This document shows positions 35,055 to 43,455 of a DNA stretch of 49,838 nucleotides, piece by piece (within the stretch, counting starts at the first letter, position 1; every line of letters begins with the position of its first letter). The DNA is from DASVTR01 sp033855775 (GTDB lineage: Bacteria > Acidobacteriota > Blastocatellia > Pyrinomonadales > Pyrinomonadaceae). A model generated the notes under the pieces. The model did no database searches and was not told the origin of the DNA. It saw only the letters and a list, made by a program, of their open reading frames with translations. The DNA lies in NCBI GenBank assembly GCA_033855775.1, contig JAWVFT010000134.1, positions 1 through 49,838 of the forward strand. Reading direction: 5' to 3'. Position numbers and translations under genes: made by a program.

Positions 35055-35149
35055 GTGCCTGCCTGTTTCCGTCAGGCGGTCAACCCAAGAGCGTTTCGCG
35101 TCTCCCTAAGATTCGTTAAATTTCCTAACCGTTAAGAAGCCCCAAGCTC

Positions 35150-38100
35150 ATGCCAGATATGCGTTCTCCCTCGACGGATTTTATCAAGCGGCTGGTCTTC
35201 GTCGCTGCCCTCGCAACCGGCGCGTTCTGGCTCTTAGGACGCCAGCAGATGCCCGCGACGAAGGCGCAGGGGCTGCCGCCCAACTACAAGAATTTCGAGA
35301 GCCCGCAGACGCATCCGCTCTCCATCACGCCCAACGGCTCGCGCCTGCTCGCGGTCAATTCGCCAAACGGCACGCTCTCCGTCTTTCATCTGACGGGCAA
35401 CGGCCTGACCTTGATGGCCGAGATTCCGGTCGGGTTGGAGCCGGTCAGCGTGCGCGCGCGCAACGACAACGAAGCGTGGGTGACAAACTGGCTCTCGGAT
35501 TCCGTGAGCGTCGTTGACCTCAAGACCTTCAACGTGACGCGCACCTTCGACGTGGGCGACGAGCCGACCGATGTTATCTTCGCGGGCGAACAGCATCAAC
35601 TCGGCTTCGTCTGCGTCTCAGGCTTGAGTCAGATTAAAGTCTATGACCCCGCGGCGACTTCGACGCCGCCGCAGGTCATCAACATTCGCGGCAAGCAGCC
35701 GCGCTCGCTCGCCAGCGACGAGACGGGCGCGCAGGTCTTCGTCTCGGTCTTCGAATCGGGCAACGCGACGACCATCGTGCCAGCGGCCCAAGTCTCCGCG
35801 GCTGGCGGGGCGCCCGCGCCCATCCCTGCGAAGGCCGCGAATCTGCCGCCCGCGCCGAACGCCGGATTGATAGTCAAGTGGAACGGCGCGGGTTGGGCGG
35901 ACGAAAGAGGCGACACGCGCTGGAACCAGTTTATCCCGTACACGCTCGCAGACAACGATGTCGTCGTTCTCGATACACGCACGACCACGCCCGTCATCAG
36001 CGCGCAGGTGCGCGGCGTCGGCACACACATCGGCAACAGCGTCTTTGATTCCGCCGCCGGAAAGCTCTACGTCGTCAACCTCGAAGCGCACAACGAGACG
36101 CGCTTTGAGCCGAACCTGCGCGGGCGTTTTTTGACGACGCGCGTGTCCGTCATCAACTTCGCGGGCGGCGCGAGCGTCAGCCCTGTTGACCTCAACTCGC
36201 ATATCAATTACGCCGCGCCGTCGGGCTCGGACGCAGAGCGCGCTCTCAGTCTCTCGTCCCCTGCGGACATCGCGCGCGGCGCCGACGGCTCGCTCTATGT
36301 CGCCGCCACTGGTTCGGGCAAAGTCGGCGTGCTGGATGCGAGCGGAGCGGTCGTTTCGAGAATCAACGTCGGGCAAGGGCCGACCGGATTGGCTCTGCAC
36401 CCGAGACGCAAGCTGCTCTACGCGCTCAACCGCTTCGATGAGACGCTGAGCATCGTTGACCTCAACACGAAGACGGAAGTGGGACAAGTCGCCGTCGGCT
36501 TCAACCCGGAGCCGCAGAGCGTGCGCGACGGCCGACGCTTTCTCTACGACGGGCAGTTTTCGGCGCACGGCGATTTGTCTTGCGCCAGTTGTCATTTGAA
36601 CGGCCATAGAGACGGCGTGGCCTGGGATTTGGGCGACCCGCAAGGGCAGATGCAGCAAGTCACCAGCCCGTTTCCCTCGCCGCTGCTGCAACAGCCGTCT
36701 AACTTTCATCCGATGAAAGGGCCGATGACGACGCAATCCCTGCGCGGGCTGACGGCGACCGAGCCGCTTCACTGGCGCGGCGACCGCAACGGCCTTGGGG
36801 CTTTCAATCCTGCGTTCACGAGCCTGCTCGGCGGCCCGCGTCAACTGTCGCCGCAGGAGATGGCGGCCTTCGATGCCTTCGTCCGCACGCTCGCTTACCC
36901 GCCCAACCCTTTGCAGAATCTAGACCGCACTTTGCCCAACCCCGCCAGCGGCCCCAACGCGGCGCGCGGCGCGCAGCTTTTCAATAATGCGCGCCTCGAC
37001 GGAAATATCCTGACCTGCAACCAATGCCACACGACGTTCCCCGGCACAGGAACGGGAACTAACCGCTCTATCATCCAAGCGGCGTTGTTGCAGGAGCCGC
37101 AGGACTTCAAGGTTCCGCAACTGCGCGGCCTGTATCAGAAGACTGGAATGCGGCGCGCGGCGGGCGAGCAGGACGCCGGATACGGCTTCGCGCACGACGG
37201 CTCGTTCGATACGGTGCTCAACTTCCTGCGCTCTGCCGTCTTCACTTTCCAGAGCGATAACGACCGCCGCGATGTGGAACAATTTATGCTCGCCTTCGAC
37301 ACGGGCATTGCGCCCGCCGTCGGCTTGCAGGTGACGGTCAACAATGACAACAAAACTTCGGCGGATGTGACTGCCAGAGTCAACCTGCTCATCGCGCAGG
37401 CGAACGCGGGCAATTGCGACCTCATCGCGCGGGGCAAGCTGAGCGGAGCGGCGCGCAGCTTTCTGCACACGGGCGGCGGCGTGTTTCAACCCGACAGGCA
37501 AGCGGAAGCAACGCTCTCATCGCAGGCTCTCTTGCAGTCGGTCGGCGCGGGCGCGGAACTGACCTTCACGGGCGTCCCCTTCGGCGCGGGCCGTCGCTTC
37601 GGCATTGACCACGACGGCAACGGCACGCTCGACGGCGACGAGTCTTCGCGCGCAAACGCCATTGATTCGTCGCGCCTCTTCGTCTGGCAGCACTACGTTG
37701 ACTTTCTTAATCGTGAGCCTGACAACGGCGGGCTGGACTACTGGACAAACGAGATTGACTCATGCCCGACGCCGCCGTTCTGCACGGGGCAGCGGCGCAA
37801 CGGCGTCTCCGCAGCCTTCTTCATCGAGAACGAATTTCAGCAGACGGGCTACTTCGTCTACCGCGTCTACAAAGCCTCGTTTGGCCGACCGCCGAGCTAC
37901 ACGGAGTTTAGCGCAGACCGCAGCCGCGTCGTTGACGGCCCGAACCTCGAAGCCAACAAGCAGGCGTTGGTCAACGATTGGATAGCGCGTCCGGCCTTCA
38001 CAGCCGCCGCCGCTTACCCGCTTTCGCTGACGAACACGCAGTTCGTCAACAAGCTCTACGACACCGCCGGGCTCTCGCCCTACGCGACCGAGCGACAGCA

Positions 38101-38398
38101 GCAGATTGACGCGATGAACGCGAACAACAAGACGCGCGCTCAAGTCTTGCGCGATGTCATAGAGACACCGGAGTTGGTCGGCAGGGAATACAATCCGGCG
38201 TTTGTGCGGATGCAGTATTTCGGTTATCTGCAACGCAACCCGGACCCCGGAGGCGAAGCCTTCTGGCTCGACGTGGTTAATAATCGCGTGACGAATAACT
38301 ATCGCGCGATGGTCTGCGCCTTTATCACTTCCACCGAATATCAACAACGCTTCGGCCTCAACATCACACGCTCGAACGCCGACTGCGCGAATCCTTAA
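35150..38398 (+). CDS. Exported beta-propeller / di-haem cytochrome c peroxidase-like protein with DUF4214 repeats
   Basis: This 1,082-residue protein has an N-terminal hydrophobic signal segment (KRLVFVAALATGAFWLLG). Residues about 45-460 are YVTN/Lactonase-type beta-propeller repeats (SVSVVDLKTFNVTRTFDVGDEP; LSIVDLNTKTEVGQVAVG). A cytochrome-c-peroxidase/MauG-like part follows with two CxxCH haem sites, C478-x-x-C481-H482 (LSCASCHLNG) and C623-x-x-C626-H627 (LTCNQCHTTFPGTG). An EF-hand-like DHDGNGTLDGDE is near 821. Two DUF4214 modules follow (HYVDFLNREPDNGGLDYW near 850 and FGYLQRNPDPGGEAFWLDV near 1023). DUF4214 is found in surface and S-layer-type proteins. A periplasmic or surface redox role is inferred; the substrate is unknown. 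A heptamer palindrome follows the stop by 5 bases. Confidence 0.88.
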   Translation: MPDMRSPSTDFIKRLVFVAALATGAFWLLGRQQMPATKAQGLPPNYKNFESPQTHPLSITPNGSRLLAVNSPNGTLSVFHLTGNGLTLMAEIPVGLEPVSVRARNDNEAWVTNWLSDSVSVVDLKTFNVTRTFDVGDEPTDVIFAGEQHQLGFVCVSGLSQIKVYDPAATSTPPQVINIRGKQPRSLASDETGAQVFVSVFESGNATTIVPAAQVSAAGGAPAPIPAKAANLPPAPNAGLIVKWNGAGWADERGDTRWNQFIPYTLADNDVVVLDTRTTTPVISAQVRGVGTHIGNSVFDSAAGKLYVVNLEAHNETRFEPNLRGRFLTTRVSVINFAGGASVSPVDLNSHINYAAPSGSDAERALSLSSPADIARGADGSLYVAATGSGKVGVLDASGAVVSRINVGQGPTGLALHPRRKLLYALNRFDETLSIVDLNTKTEVGQVAVGFNPEPQSVRDGRRFLYDGQFSAHGDLSCASCHLNGHRDGVAWDLGDPQGQMQQVTSPFPSPLLQQPSNFHPMKGPMTTQSLRGLTATEPLHWRGDRNGLGAFNPAFTSLLGGPRQLSPQEMAAFDAFVRTLAYPPNPLQNLDRTLPNPASGPNAARGAQLFNNARLDGNILTCNQCHTTFPGTGTGTNRSIIQAALLQEPQDFKVPQLRGLYQKTGMRRAAGEQDAGYGFAHDGSFDTVLNFLRSAVFTFQSDNDRRDVEQFMLAFDTGIAPAVGLQVTVNNDNKTSADVTARVNLLIAQANAGNCDLIARGKLSGAARSFLHTGGGVFQPDRQAEATLSSQALLQSVGAGAELTFTGVPFGAGRRFGIDHDGNGTLDGDESSRANAIDSSRLFVWQHYVDFLNREPDNGGLDYWTNEIDSCPTPPFCTGQRRNGVSAAFFIENEFQQTGYFVYRVYKASFGRPPSYTEFSADRSRVVDGPNLEANKQALVNDWIARPAFTAAAAYPLSLTNTQFVNKLYDTAGLSPYATERQQQIDAMNANNKTRAQVLRDVIETPELVGREYNPAFVRMQYFGYLQRNPDPGGEAFWLDVVNNRVTNNYRAMVCAFITSTEYQQRFGLNITRSNADCANP

Positions 38399-38403
38399 CA
38401 CGC

Positions 38404-38484
38404 AAGTCCAAAGTCGAAAGTCCAAAGTCCAAAGTCAAGAAGGTGATTCCTGACTTTGGACTTTAGACTTTGGACTTTGGACTT
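38404..38484. repeat. Heptamer-built palindromic repeat, copy 4, overlapping a gene end
   Basis: 34-base arms at 38404-38437 and 38451-38484 match at 32 positions around a 13-base loop. The left end is 5 bases after the stop of the haem protein. The minus-strand regulator gene runs into the element: its last 16 codons and its TGA (38435-38437) are repeat sequence. Confidence 0.92.
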
Positions 38485-40516
38485 CTGTGATGCTGTCCAT
38501 GCGCGGGTCGTCTTTGAGCGTGCGCATGAGTTTATCTCTGTCCTTGGAAATCTTGCCGAGCCATTCGCTGACCTGCGCGGGCTGGCCCAAACCCACATAG
38601 ACGACTGCGTAATCGTAAGGCGTGACGTAGCGTGATTTCGATAGCTGTCGTAATTCTTCGAGCACGCGCAGGGCTTCGCCTCGCTTGCCGTAGAGCGCCA
38701 GCGTGTGGCCGAGGGCCGACACCATCCAAGGGTTATTGCCGGAGCGGGCGCGGGCTTTGTTCAACTCGCTGATGGCTTCCTCATACAGACCTTTTTGTTC
38801 GAGGGCGAGGCCGAGGAAGTAGTGCGCGGGGCCGAAGTCCGAGTCCATTTCGAGCGTCTTGCGTAGCTGCGCGATGGCCTCGTCTTGCTTGCGTTCATGA
38901 TAGAGGCGTTCGCCGAGCGTCGTGTTGATGACGAGCGAGAGCGGGTCAAGCTCAAGCGCGCGGCGAATCTCAAGCATCGCTTCCGCGGGGCGGCCTGTGC
39001 TGGCTAGAAAGTCCGAGTACCAGTGATGCGCCGTCGCGTAGTTCGGGTTCAACTCGATGGCGCGTTTGAACTCGCGCTCAGCCGCCACCTCGTCCTGGTC
39101 AACATCGCCCACGGAGAGAGCCAGCGAAGCGTGCGCTTCGGCCAGCGTGTCGTCAAGTTCGAGAGCCTTGAGGGCGGCGGCTTTGGCTTTCTGAAAACTC
39201 TCTCCGGGCGGGAGCTTGCCGAATTGATAAAAGCCGATGACGCTGTGCGCGTCCGCAAGACCCGCGTAGGCCAGCGCGTAGCTGGGGTCTCCGGCAATCG
39301 CTTCGTTGAAATAAGCGATGCTGCGCGTGAGAGCTTCCTCGTTGCGCTTGTTCCAGAAGTAGCGACCGCGCAGGTAGGATTGATACGCCTCGACGTTCTC
39401 CGTGTAGCGCTTCGCCAGCAGCCTTTGTTCCTCGCCCGTCAGCTTCAATGTCAGGGCTTGCGCGACCTGCGCCGAGATTGAATCCTGCACGGTGAAGATG
39501 TCCGTCAGGCGTTCGTCGAAGGTGTGCGCCCAGAGCGGGCGGCTCTCGCGGACGCTGACGAGTTGCACCGTCACGCGCATCCGGTCGCCCGCGCGCTGAA
39601 TGCTCCCCTCCAACACCGAATCCACATTCAACTCGCGACCGGCGGCAATCGGGTCTGTCTGCCCGTTGCCCGCAAACTTGATGACGGCGCTCGTGGGCCG
39701 CACGCTAATCTGGCGTATGTTGCTCAGCTTGGTAATCAGAGCGTCGGCCATGCCGAGGCCGAGGTAGTCGTCGCTGGCGGCCATGCCGAGCAGCCTGAAC
39801 GGCAGCACGGCGATTGAACCCGGCGGGGCCGGAGCCTGCGCCGAAGGCTGCGCGCGTTGCGCCCACCACAGGTAGGCGAGCGCAATGAGCAGCCCCGCGA
39901 GCGGCAGTATGATGAAGAGAGACGCGGCGACGCGACGCGGAGACACAGCGACGAGACGCGGAGACGCGGAGACGCGGAGACGCGGCGATAAAACAGGCGA
40001 TACCGTTTCTTCAAAATTGGAGTCGGGCGTTTTATCAAAGTCGGAATCAGTTGCCGCATCGAGTTGCGCTATTGCTCCATCGAGTTGCGATGCCGCAGCG
40101 TCGCTTCCATTCGCGCTCAACGTCTCGCCGCGTCCCCGCGTCTCCGTGTCGCCGCGTCCCGGCTCTTCGCGTCCCATCTCTTCGCAGACTTCCTGCACGG
40201 CGGCGACGAAGCGATAGCCGCGCCCCGGAATGGTGACGATGTAGCGGTGCTCGCTCTTGCTTTCGCCGAGGGCTTTGCGGAGCATCGAGACGTTTTGGGT
40301 GAGGTTGTTCTCTTCGACGATGGTGTCTGGCCAGACAGAGCGCATCAACTCGTCTTTGTCCAGGTCTTGCCCGCTGTGGCGGACGAGGGCGAGCAGCGTG
40401 TCGAAGGCTTTGGCCGTCAGCGGCACGATTTGGCCGTCGCGCAGCAGCAACCGCTTCAGCGTGTCAACGCGGAACTGGCCGAACTCGTAAAAATGTTGCT
40501 CGGTCTGGCTGCTCAT
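38435..40516 (-). CDS. Winged-helix membrane regulator with TPR repeats (CadC/ToxR-like)
   Basis: This 693-residue protein has an OmpR/PhoB-type winged helix at residues 7-110 (FGQFRVDTLKRLLLRDGQ; DKDELMRSVWPDTIVEENNL; GESKSEHRYIVTIPGRGYRF). A low-complexity linker spans about 113-200. One membrane helix lies at about 202-222 (ASLFIILPLAGLLIALAYLWW). A FlgO-like domain follows (SIAVLPFRLLGMAASDDYLGLGMADALI, about 234-375), then about eight TPR units to residue 670. Such proteins bind DNA while anchored in the inner membrane and sense or scaffold in the periplasm; they are abundant in acidobacteria. The linker contains an octamer repeat palindrome, and the C-terminus SPKSKVQSQESPS is encoded by a mobile-looking palindrome. 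It is divergent from the OPT transporter gene, a possible target. Confidence 0.9.
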   Translation of the reverse strand: MSSQTEQHFYEFGQFRVDTLKRLLLRDGQIVPLTAKAFDTLLALVRHSGQDLDKDELMRSVWPDTIVEENNLTQNVSMLRKALGESKSEHRYIVTIPGRGYRFVAAVQEVCEEMGREEPGRGDTETRGRGETLSANGSDAAASQLDGAIAQLDAATDSDFDKTPDSNFEETVSPVLSPRLRVSASPRLVAVSPRRVAASLFIILPLAGLLIALAYLWWAQRAQPSAQAPAPPGSIAVLPFRLLGMAASDDYLGLGMADALITKLSNIRQISVRPTSAVIKFAGNGQTDPIAAGRELNVDSVLEGSIQRAGDRMRVTVQLVSVRESRPLWAHTFDERLTDIFTVQDSISAQVAQALTLKLTGEEQRLLAKRYTENVEAYQSYLRGRYFWNKRNEEALTRSIAYFNEAIAGDPSYALAYAGLADAHSVIGFYQFGKLPPGESFQKAKAAALKALELDDTLAEAHASLALSVGDVDQDEVAAEREFKRAIELNPNYATAHHWYSDFLASTGRPAEAMLEIRRALELDPLSLVINTTLGERLYHERKQDEAIAQLRKTLEMDSDFGPAHYFLGLALEQKGLYEEAISELNKARARSGNNPWMVSALGHTLALYGKRGEALRVLEELRQLSKSRYVTPYDYAVVYVGLGQPAQVSEWLGKISKDRDKLMRTLKDDPRMDSITEVQSPKSKVQSQESPS
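39955..40160. repeat. Octamer-built inverted repeat inside the regulator gene
   Basis: GACGCGGA repeats nearly four times in tandem at 39955-39986, with decayed units to the left (39921-39954). The same octamer in reverse orientation (TCCGCGTC / CCCCGCGTC type) fills 40121-40160. The two clusters face each other across ~135 bases that also hold a duplicated CATCGAGTTGCG. All of it is translated as the regulator's linker (about residues 119-188, for example SPRLRVSASPRLVAVSPRRV). The reading frame is kept although the unit is not a multiple of three. Confidence 0.8.
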
Positions 40517-40847
40517 TACCGCCGTTCAATCGCTTTTCAGAAGATTTCAGAAAGTTTCAGCGCGTTTAAGGACTTCCCGGCCTCGCGCGGCGCATTATCC
40601 GTCCAGACACTTTGAAAGCCGGTCTGGATTCCGGCGTGCCTTTTCTGCCGAGCAGTGTAACAAAATGCGTCCTCGCGCGGAAAGCTAACGACAATTGCTC
40701 TGCCGGAGGAATAGTTAAACGGGGGAACGGCGGTGGCGTGAAAGATAAGGAGTAAGCCTAAGAGAGCCTTTCTCGTCGCTCTTGACCGTTCCTCCTTTTA
40801 ACTATTTCTCCCTTCTCAAACATGGTCAGCCCGGGAGGTCACACACA
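40517..40847. other. 331-base divergent intergenic region between regulator and OPT transporter
   Basis: It contains the two divergent promoters, which I cannot place firmly, and a large inverted repeat (40705-40811) described separately. GGGAGGT at 40832-40838 is the ribosome site of the OPT gene. No small gene is supported. Confidence 0.5.
40705..40811 (+). promoter_or_regulatory. Long leader hairpin upstream of the OPT transporter
   Basis: 26-base arms at 40705-40730 and 40786-40811 match at 23 positions around a 55-base loop. In plus-strand RNA two of the three mismatches become G-U pairs and only one is a true mismatch; in minus-strand RNA they would be A-C clashes. This favours a structure in the leader RNA of the OPT gene, whose ATG is 36 bases further on. 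It has no T-tract, so it is not a simple terminator. Confidence 0.65.
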
Positions 40848-43289
40848 ATGGCGCAACTCATCTTGGAAGAACCGCCGATTACAGACGAAGCTCACGTTCC
40901 GCTCATCGAAAGCCACGCGACGCACAAGCCTTTCGTGCCCGCCTCGAAACTGCTGCCGGAGTTTACGCCGCGAGCCGTTATTCTAGGCTCAATCCTCGGC
41001 CTTATCTTCGGAGCCTCAAGCGTCTATCTGGCCCTGCGCGTCGGCATCACCGTCTCGGCTTCGATTCCCATCGCGGTGATGTCCATCTCCATCTTCCGCG
41101 CGCTTGGCCGCGCTTCGATTCTGGAAAACAACATCGCGCAGACGACGGGCTCTGCGGGCGAATCGGTCGCCGCCGGAATCGCCTTCACAATCCCTGCGCT
41201 GCTCGTGCTCGGCTACGACCTGGAGATTTCGCGGACGACGATGGTGGCTCTCCTTGGAGGCTGGCTCGGCGTCTTACTGATGATACCGCTCAGGCGCGCT
41301 CTCATCGTCAAGGAGCACGGCAAACTGCTCTACCCGGAAGGGACTGCGTGCGCCGAAGTCCTCGTCGTCGGCGAGAAAGGCGGGACGGACGCCAAGCTCG
41401 TCTTCGCGGGCTTCGGCGTCGCCACGCTCTATCGTCTTCTGATGAGCGGCGCGCGGCTCTGGACGGAGACGCCAGCCTACGTCATGCGCTGGTATCAGGG
41501 CGCGACCGTCGCGGCCAACATCACGCCCGACTTGCTCGGCGTCGGCTACATCATAGGGGCGCGCGTGGCGTCGATGATGGTCGGTGGCGGCATCCTGACG
41601 GCGTTGGTGTTGATTCCGATGGTCAAGTTTTTCGGGGCGGGCTACACGCAGCCGCTCTTCCCCGTGGGGACGGGCGGCCCGCTGATTTCCGCCATGAACG
41701 CCGGTCAAGTGCAGGACTTGTACATCCGCTACATCGCGGCGGGAGCCGTGGCGACGGGCGGCATCATCAGCCTCGCGCGTTCGCTGCCGATGATAGTGAG
41801 CGCTTTCGTTTCGTCAATCGGCGGCTTCGGGGCGGGGAAGAAAGACGCGAAGCGCGGGGCCGCAGTCCCGCGCACGGAGCGCGACATGCCGATGACGTTC
41901 GTGCTCGGCGGCATACTTGTGTTAGCCGCCGCCATCTTCATCTGGCTGAGCCTGGCCGGAAGCGCGGCAGGCACGCCGAAGAGCGGCGTCCTAATGAACA
42001 TTCTCTCGGTCGTGCTGGTCCTCGTCTTCGGCTTCTTCTTCGCCACCGTTTCGTCGCGCATCACGGGCGAGCTTGGTTCTTCTTCAAACCCGATTTCGGG
42101 GATGACGATAGCGGCGATTCTGATGACCGCGCTCATCTTCCTGTTGTTAGGAATGGGCGGCGCAGATTCGCGCGTGCTGGCCTTGTCGGTCGGGGCGGTC
42201 GTCTGCATCGCGCTCTCGAACGCCGGCACGACTTCGCAGGATTTGAAGACGGGCTTTCTCGTCGGCGGCACACCGGCGCGGATGCAGTGGGGCTTGATGG
42301 TCGGCGTGACCACCTCCGCGCTCGTCATCGCGTGGACGCTCTCCTACTTAAACTCTGCTTACACAAATCTGCTGCCGACTTATTACCCGGCCTATCGCGC
42401 GCAGTTGAAGCCGGACGAGCAGCCCTGGGCCAAGGGCGACTTGCGCGGCGGGCAACTCGCGGGCGGCCCCTTCTATGTGCATCGCCTCTCGGCTGAAGAG
42501 AAGGGAACGGACGGCTCGCTCGTTCCCTCCGGTCAATACCTGACGGACGCCACGGGCGAGATTCACTATCGCATCAATCCCGGCGTCGGCGGCACACGCA
42601 CCGCCGTCACCTCTGAGAATCTGCCGCCGCAGCCGCTCGCGGCGGGCGCGGGCGTCGAGATGAAGGGACGCGCACGCGGGCTTGACGACCAACTCTACAC
42701 GATGGCGACCGTGAAGACCGCGGAAGCGACGCGCACCTTCTATGTTGACGACGCAGGGCGCGCGAAGTATGAGGAAGTGACGACGGGCGCGACCTCCAAG
42801 TTCGACGCCCCGAAGGCGCAGTTGATGGCTATCCTCGTTGACGGCGTGCTGACGCAAAAGCTGCCTTGGTCTTTGATACTCATCGGAGCCTTCATCGCTA
42901 TCCTGCTCGAAGTGGTCGGCGTCAGCGCGCTGCCCTTCGCCGTCGGGATGTACCTGCCCATCGCCACCTCCGCGGCCATCTTCGTCGGCGGACTCGTGCG
43001 CGCCCTCGTCAAACGCATGACGCGCGCGCGCCAGAAGAGCCTCGCCGAAGAAGAGAGCGGCCCCGGCATTCTCTATAGCTCCGGCCTTATCGCGGGCGGC
43101 ACCATCACCGGATTGCTGCTGACCATTCCACAAAGCATCGGTCATGGCGACATCTTCAGCGTCGCGCATCTGCTGCCAGCCTGGTTTGAGGAGAACCGCG
43201 CGACGGCCCTCGTCATGTTCGGACTGCTCGCCGCGACGCTCTACTACGTCGGCAGGCATGGATTGAAGCCGGGCGCGAAGAAGGCTTAA
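40848..43289 (+). CDS. Oligopeptide transporter (OPT) family protein
   Basis: About 813 residues from the ATG with GGGAGGT 9 bases upstream; the frame is open further upstream but those residues are not family-like. OPT proteins are proton-coupled importers of oligopeptides or metal-siderophore complexes in the inner membrane. Family text is clear: FTPRAVILGSILGLIFGASSVYLALRVG (helix 1), NNIAQTTGSAGESVAAGIAFT (the conserved NxxQTxxSAG signature), LLYPEGTACAEVLVVGEKGG, and the late GELGSSSNPISGMT and DLKTGFLVGGTPARMQ motifs. About 14-16 membrane helices are expected. Odd is a ~140-residue soluble insert at about residues 520-660 (YLTDATGEIHYRINPGVGG and so on) before LVDGVLTQKLPW, making the protein longer than usual bacterial members (~600-680). 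Confidence 0.92.
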   Translation: MAQLILEEPPITDEAHVPLIESHATHKPFVPASKLLPEFTPRAVILGSILGLIFGASSVYLALRVGITVSASIPIAVMSISIFRALGRASILENNIAQTTGSAGESVAAGIAFTIPALLVLGYDLEISRTTMVALLGGWLGVLLMIPLRRALIVKEHGKLLYPEGTACAEVLVVGEKGGTDAKLVFAGFGVATLYRLLMSGARLWTETPAYVMRWYQGATVAANITPDLLGVGYIIGARVASMMVGGGILTALVLIPMVKFFGAGYTQPLFPVGTGGPLISAMNAGQVQDLYIRYIAAGAVATGGIISLARSLPMIVSAFVSSIGGFGAGKKDAKRGAAVPRTERDMPMTFVLGGILVLAAAIFIWLSLAGSAAGTPKSGVLMNILSVVLVLVFGFFFATVSSRITGELGSSSNPISGMTIAAILMTALIFLLLGMGGADSRVLALSVGAVVCIALSNAGTTSQDLKTGFLVGGTPARMQWGLMVGVTTSALVIAWTLSYLNSAYTNLLPTYYPAYRAQLKPDEQPWAKGDLRGGQLAGGPFYVHRLSAEEKGTDGSLVPSGQYLTDATGEIHYRINPGVGGTRTAVTSENLPPQPLAAGAGVEMKGRARGLDDQLYTMATVKTAEATRTFYVDDAGRAKYEEVTTGATSKFDAPKAQLMAILVDGVLTQKLPWSLILIGAFIAILLEVVGVSALPFAVGMYLPIATSAAIFVGGLVRALVKRMTRARQKSLAEEESGPGILYSSGLIAGGTITGLLLTIPQSIGHGDIFSVAHLLPAWFEENRATALVMFGLLAATLYYVGRHGLKPGAKKA

Positions 43290-43455
43290 CGATGAATGAT
43301 GAGTGATGAAGGCGCGGCCCTGCCATCTTCAGTTGCGGCTCGCCAGTGACGGCAAAGCTATCGCGGCTATCTTCGTCTGCGGCGCGCAATCGGAGCGGGA
43401 TGGACAAATCGCCGGGGCGGGCGCGAGATTTTCTCGCTAAGTAAAGGAGCTTAAG

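Larger units (their letters stand above)
34712..35149. other. 438-base divergent intergenic region
   Basis: It separates the minus-strand aldolase-lyase gene from the plus-strand haem protein gene and should hold both promoters. A degenerate direct repeat (34828-34917) and a plausible sigma-70 promoter for the haem protein (35025-35054) are visible. Small frames here have no coding features. Confidence 0.5.

Noticed and set aside
36186..36449. Possible frameshift inside the haem-propeller gene
   Set aside because: The main frame is continuous from 35150 to 38398 with sensible propeller repeats throughout; the alternative frame is Arg/Ser-rich noise.
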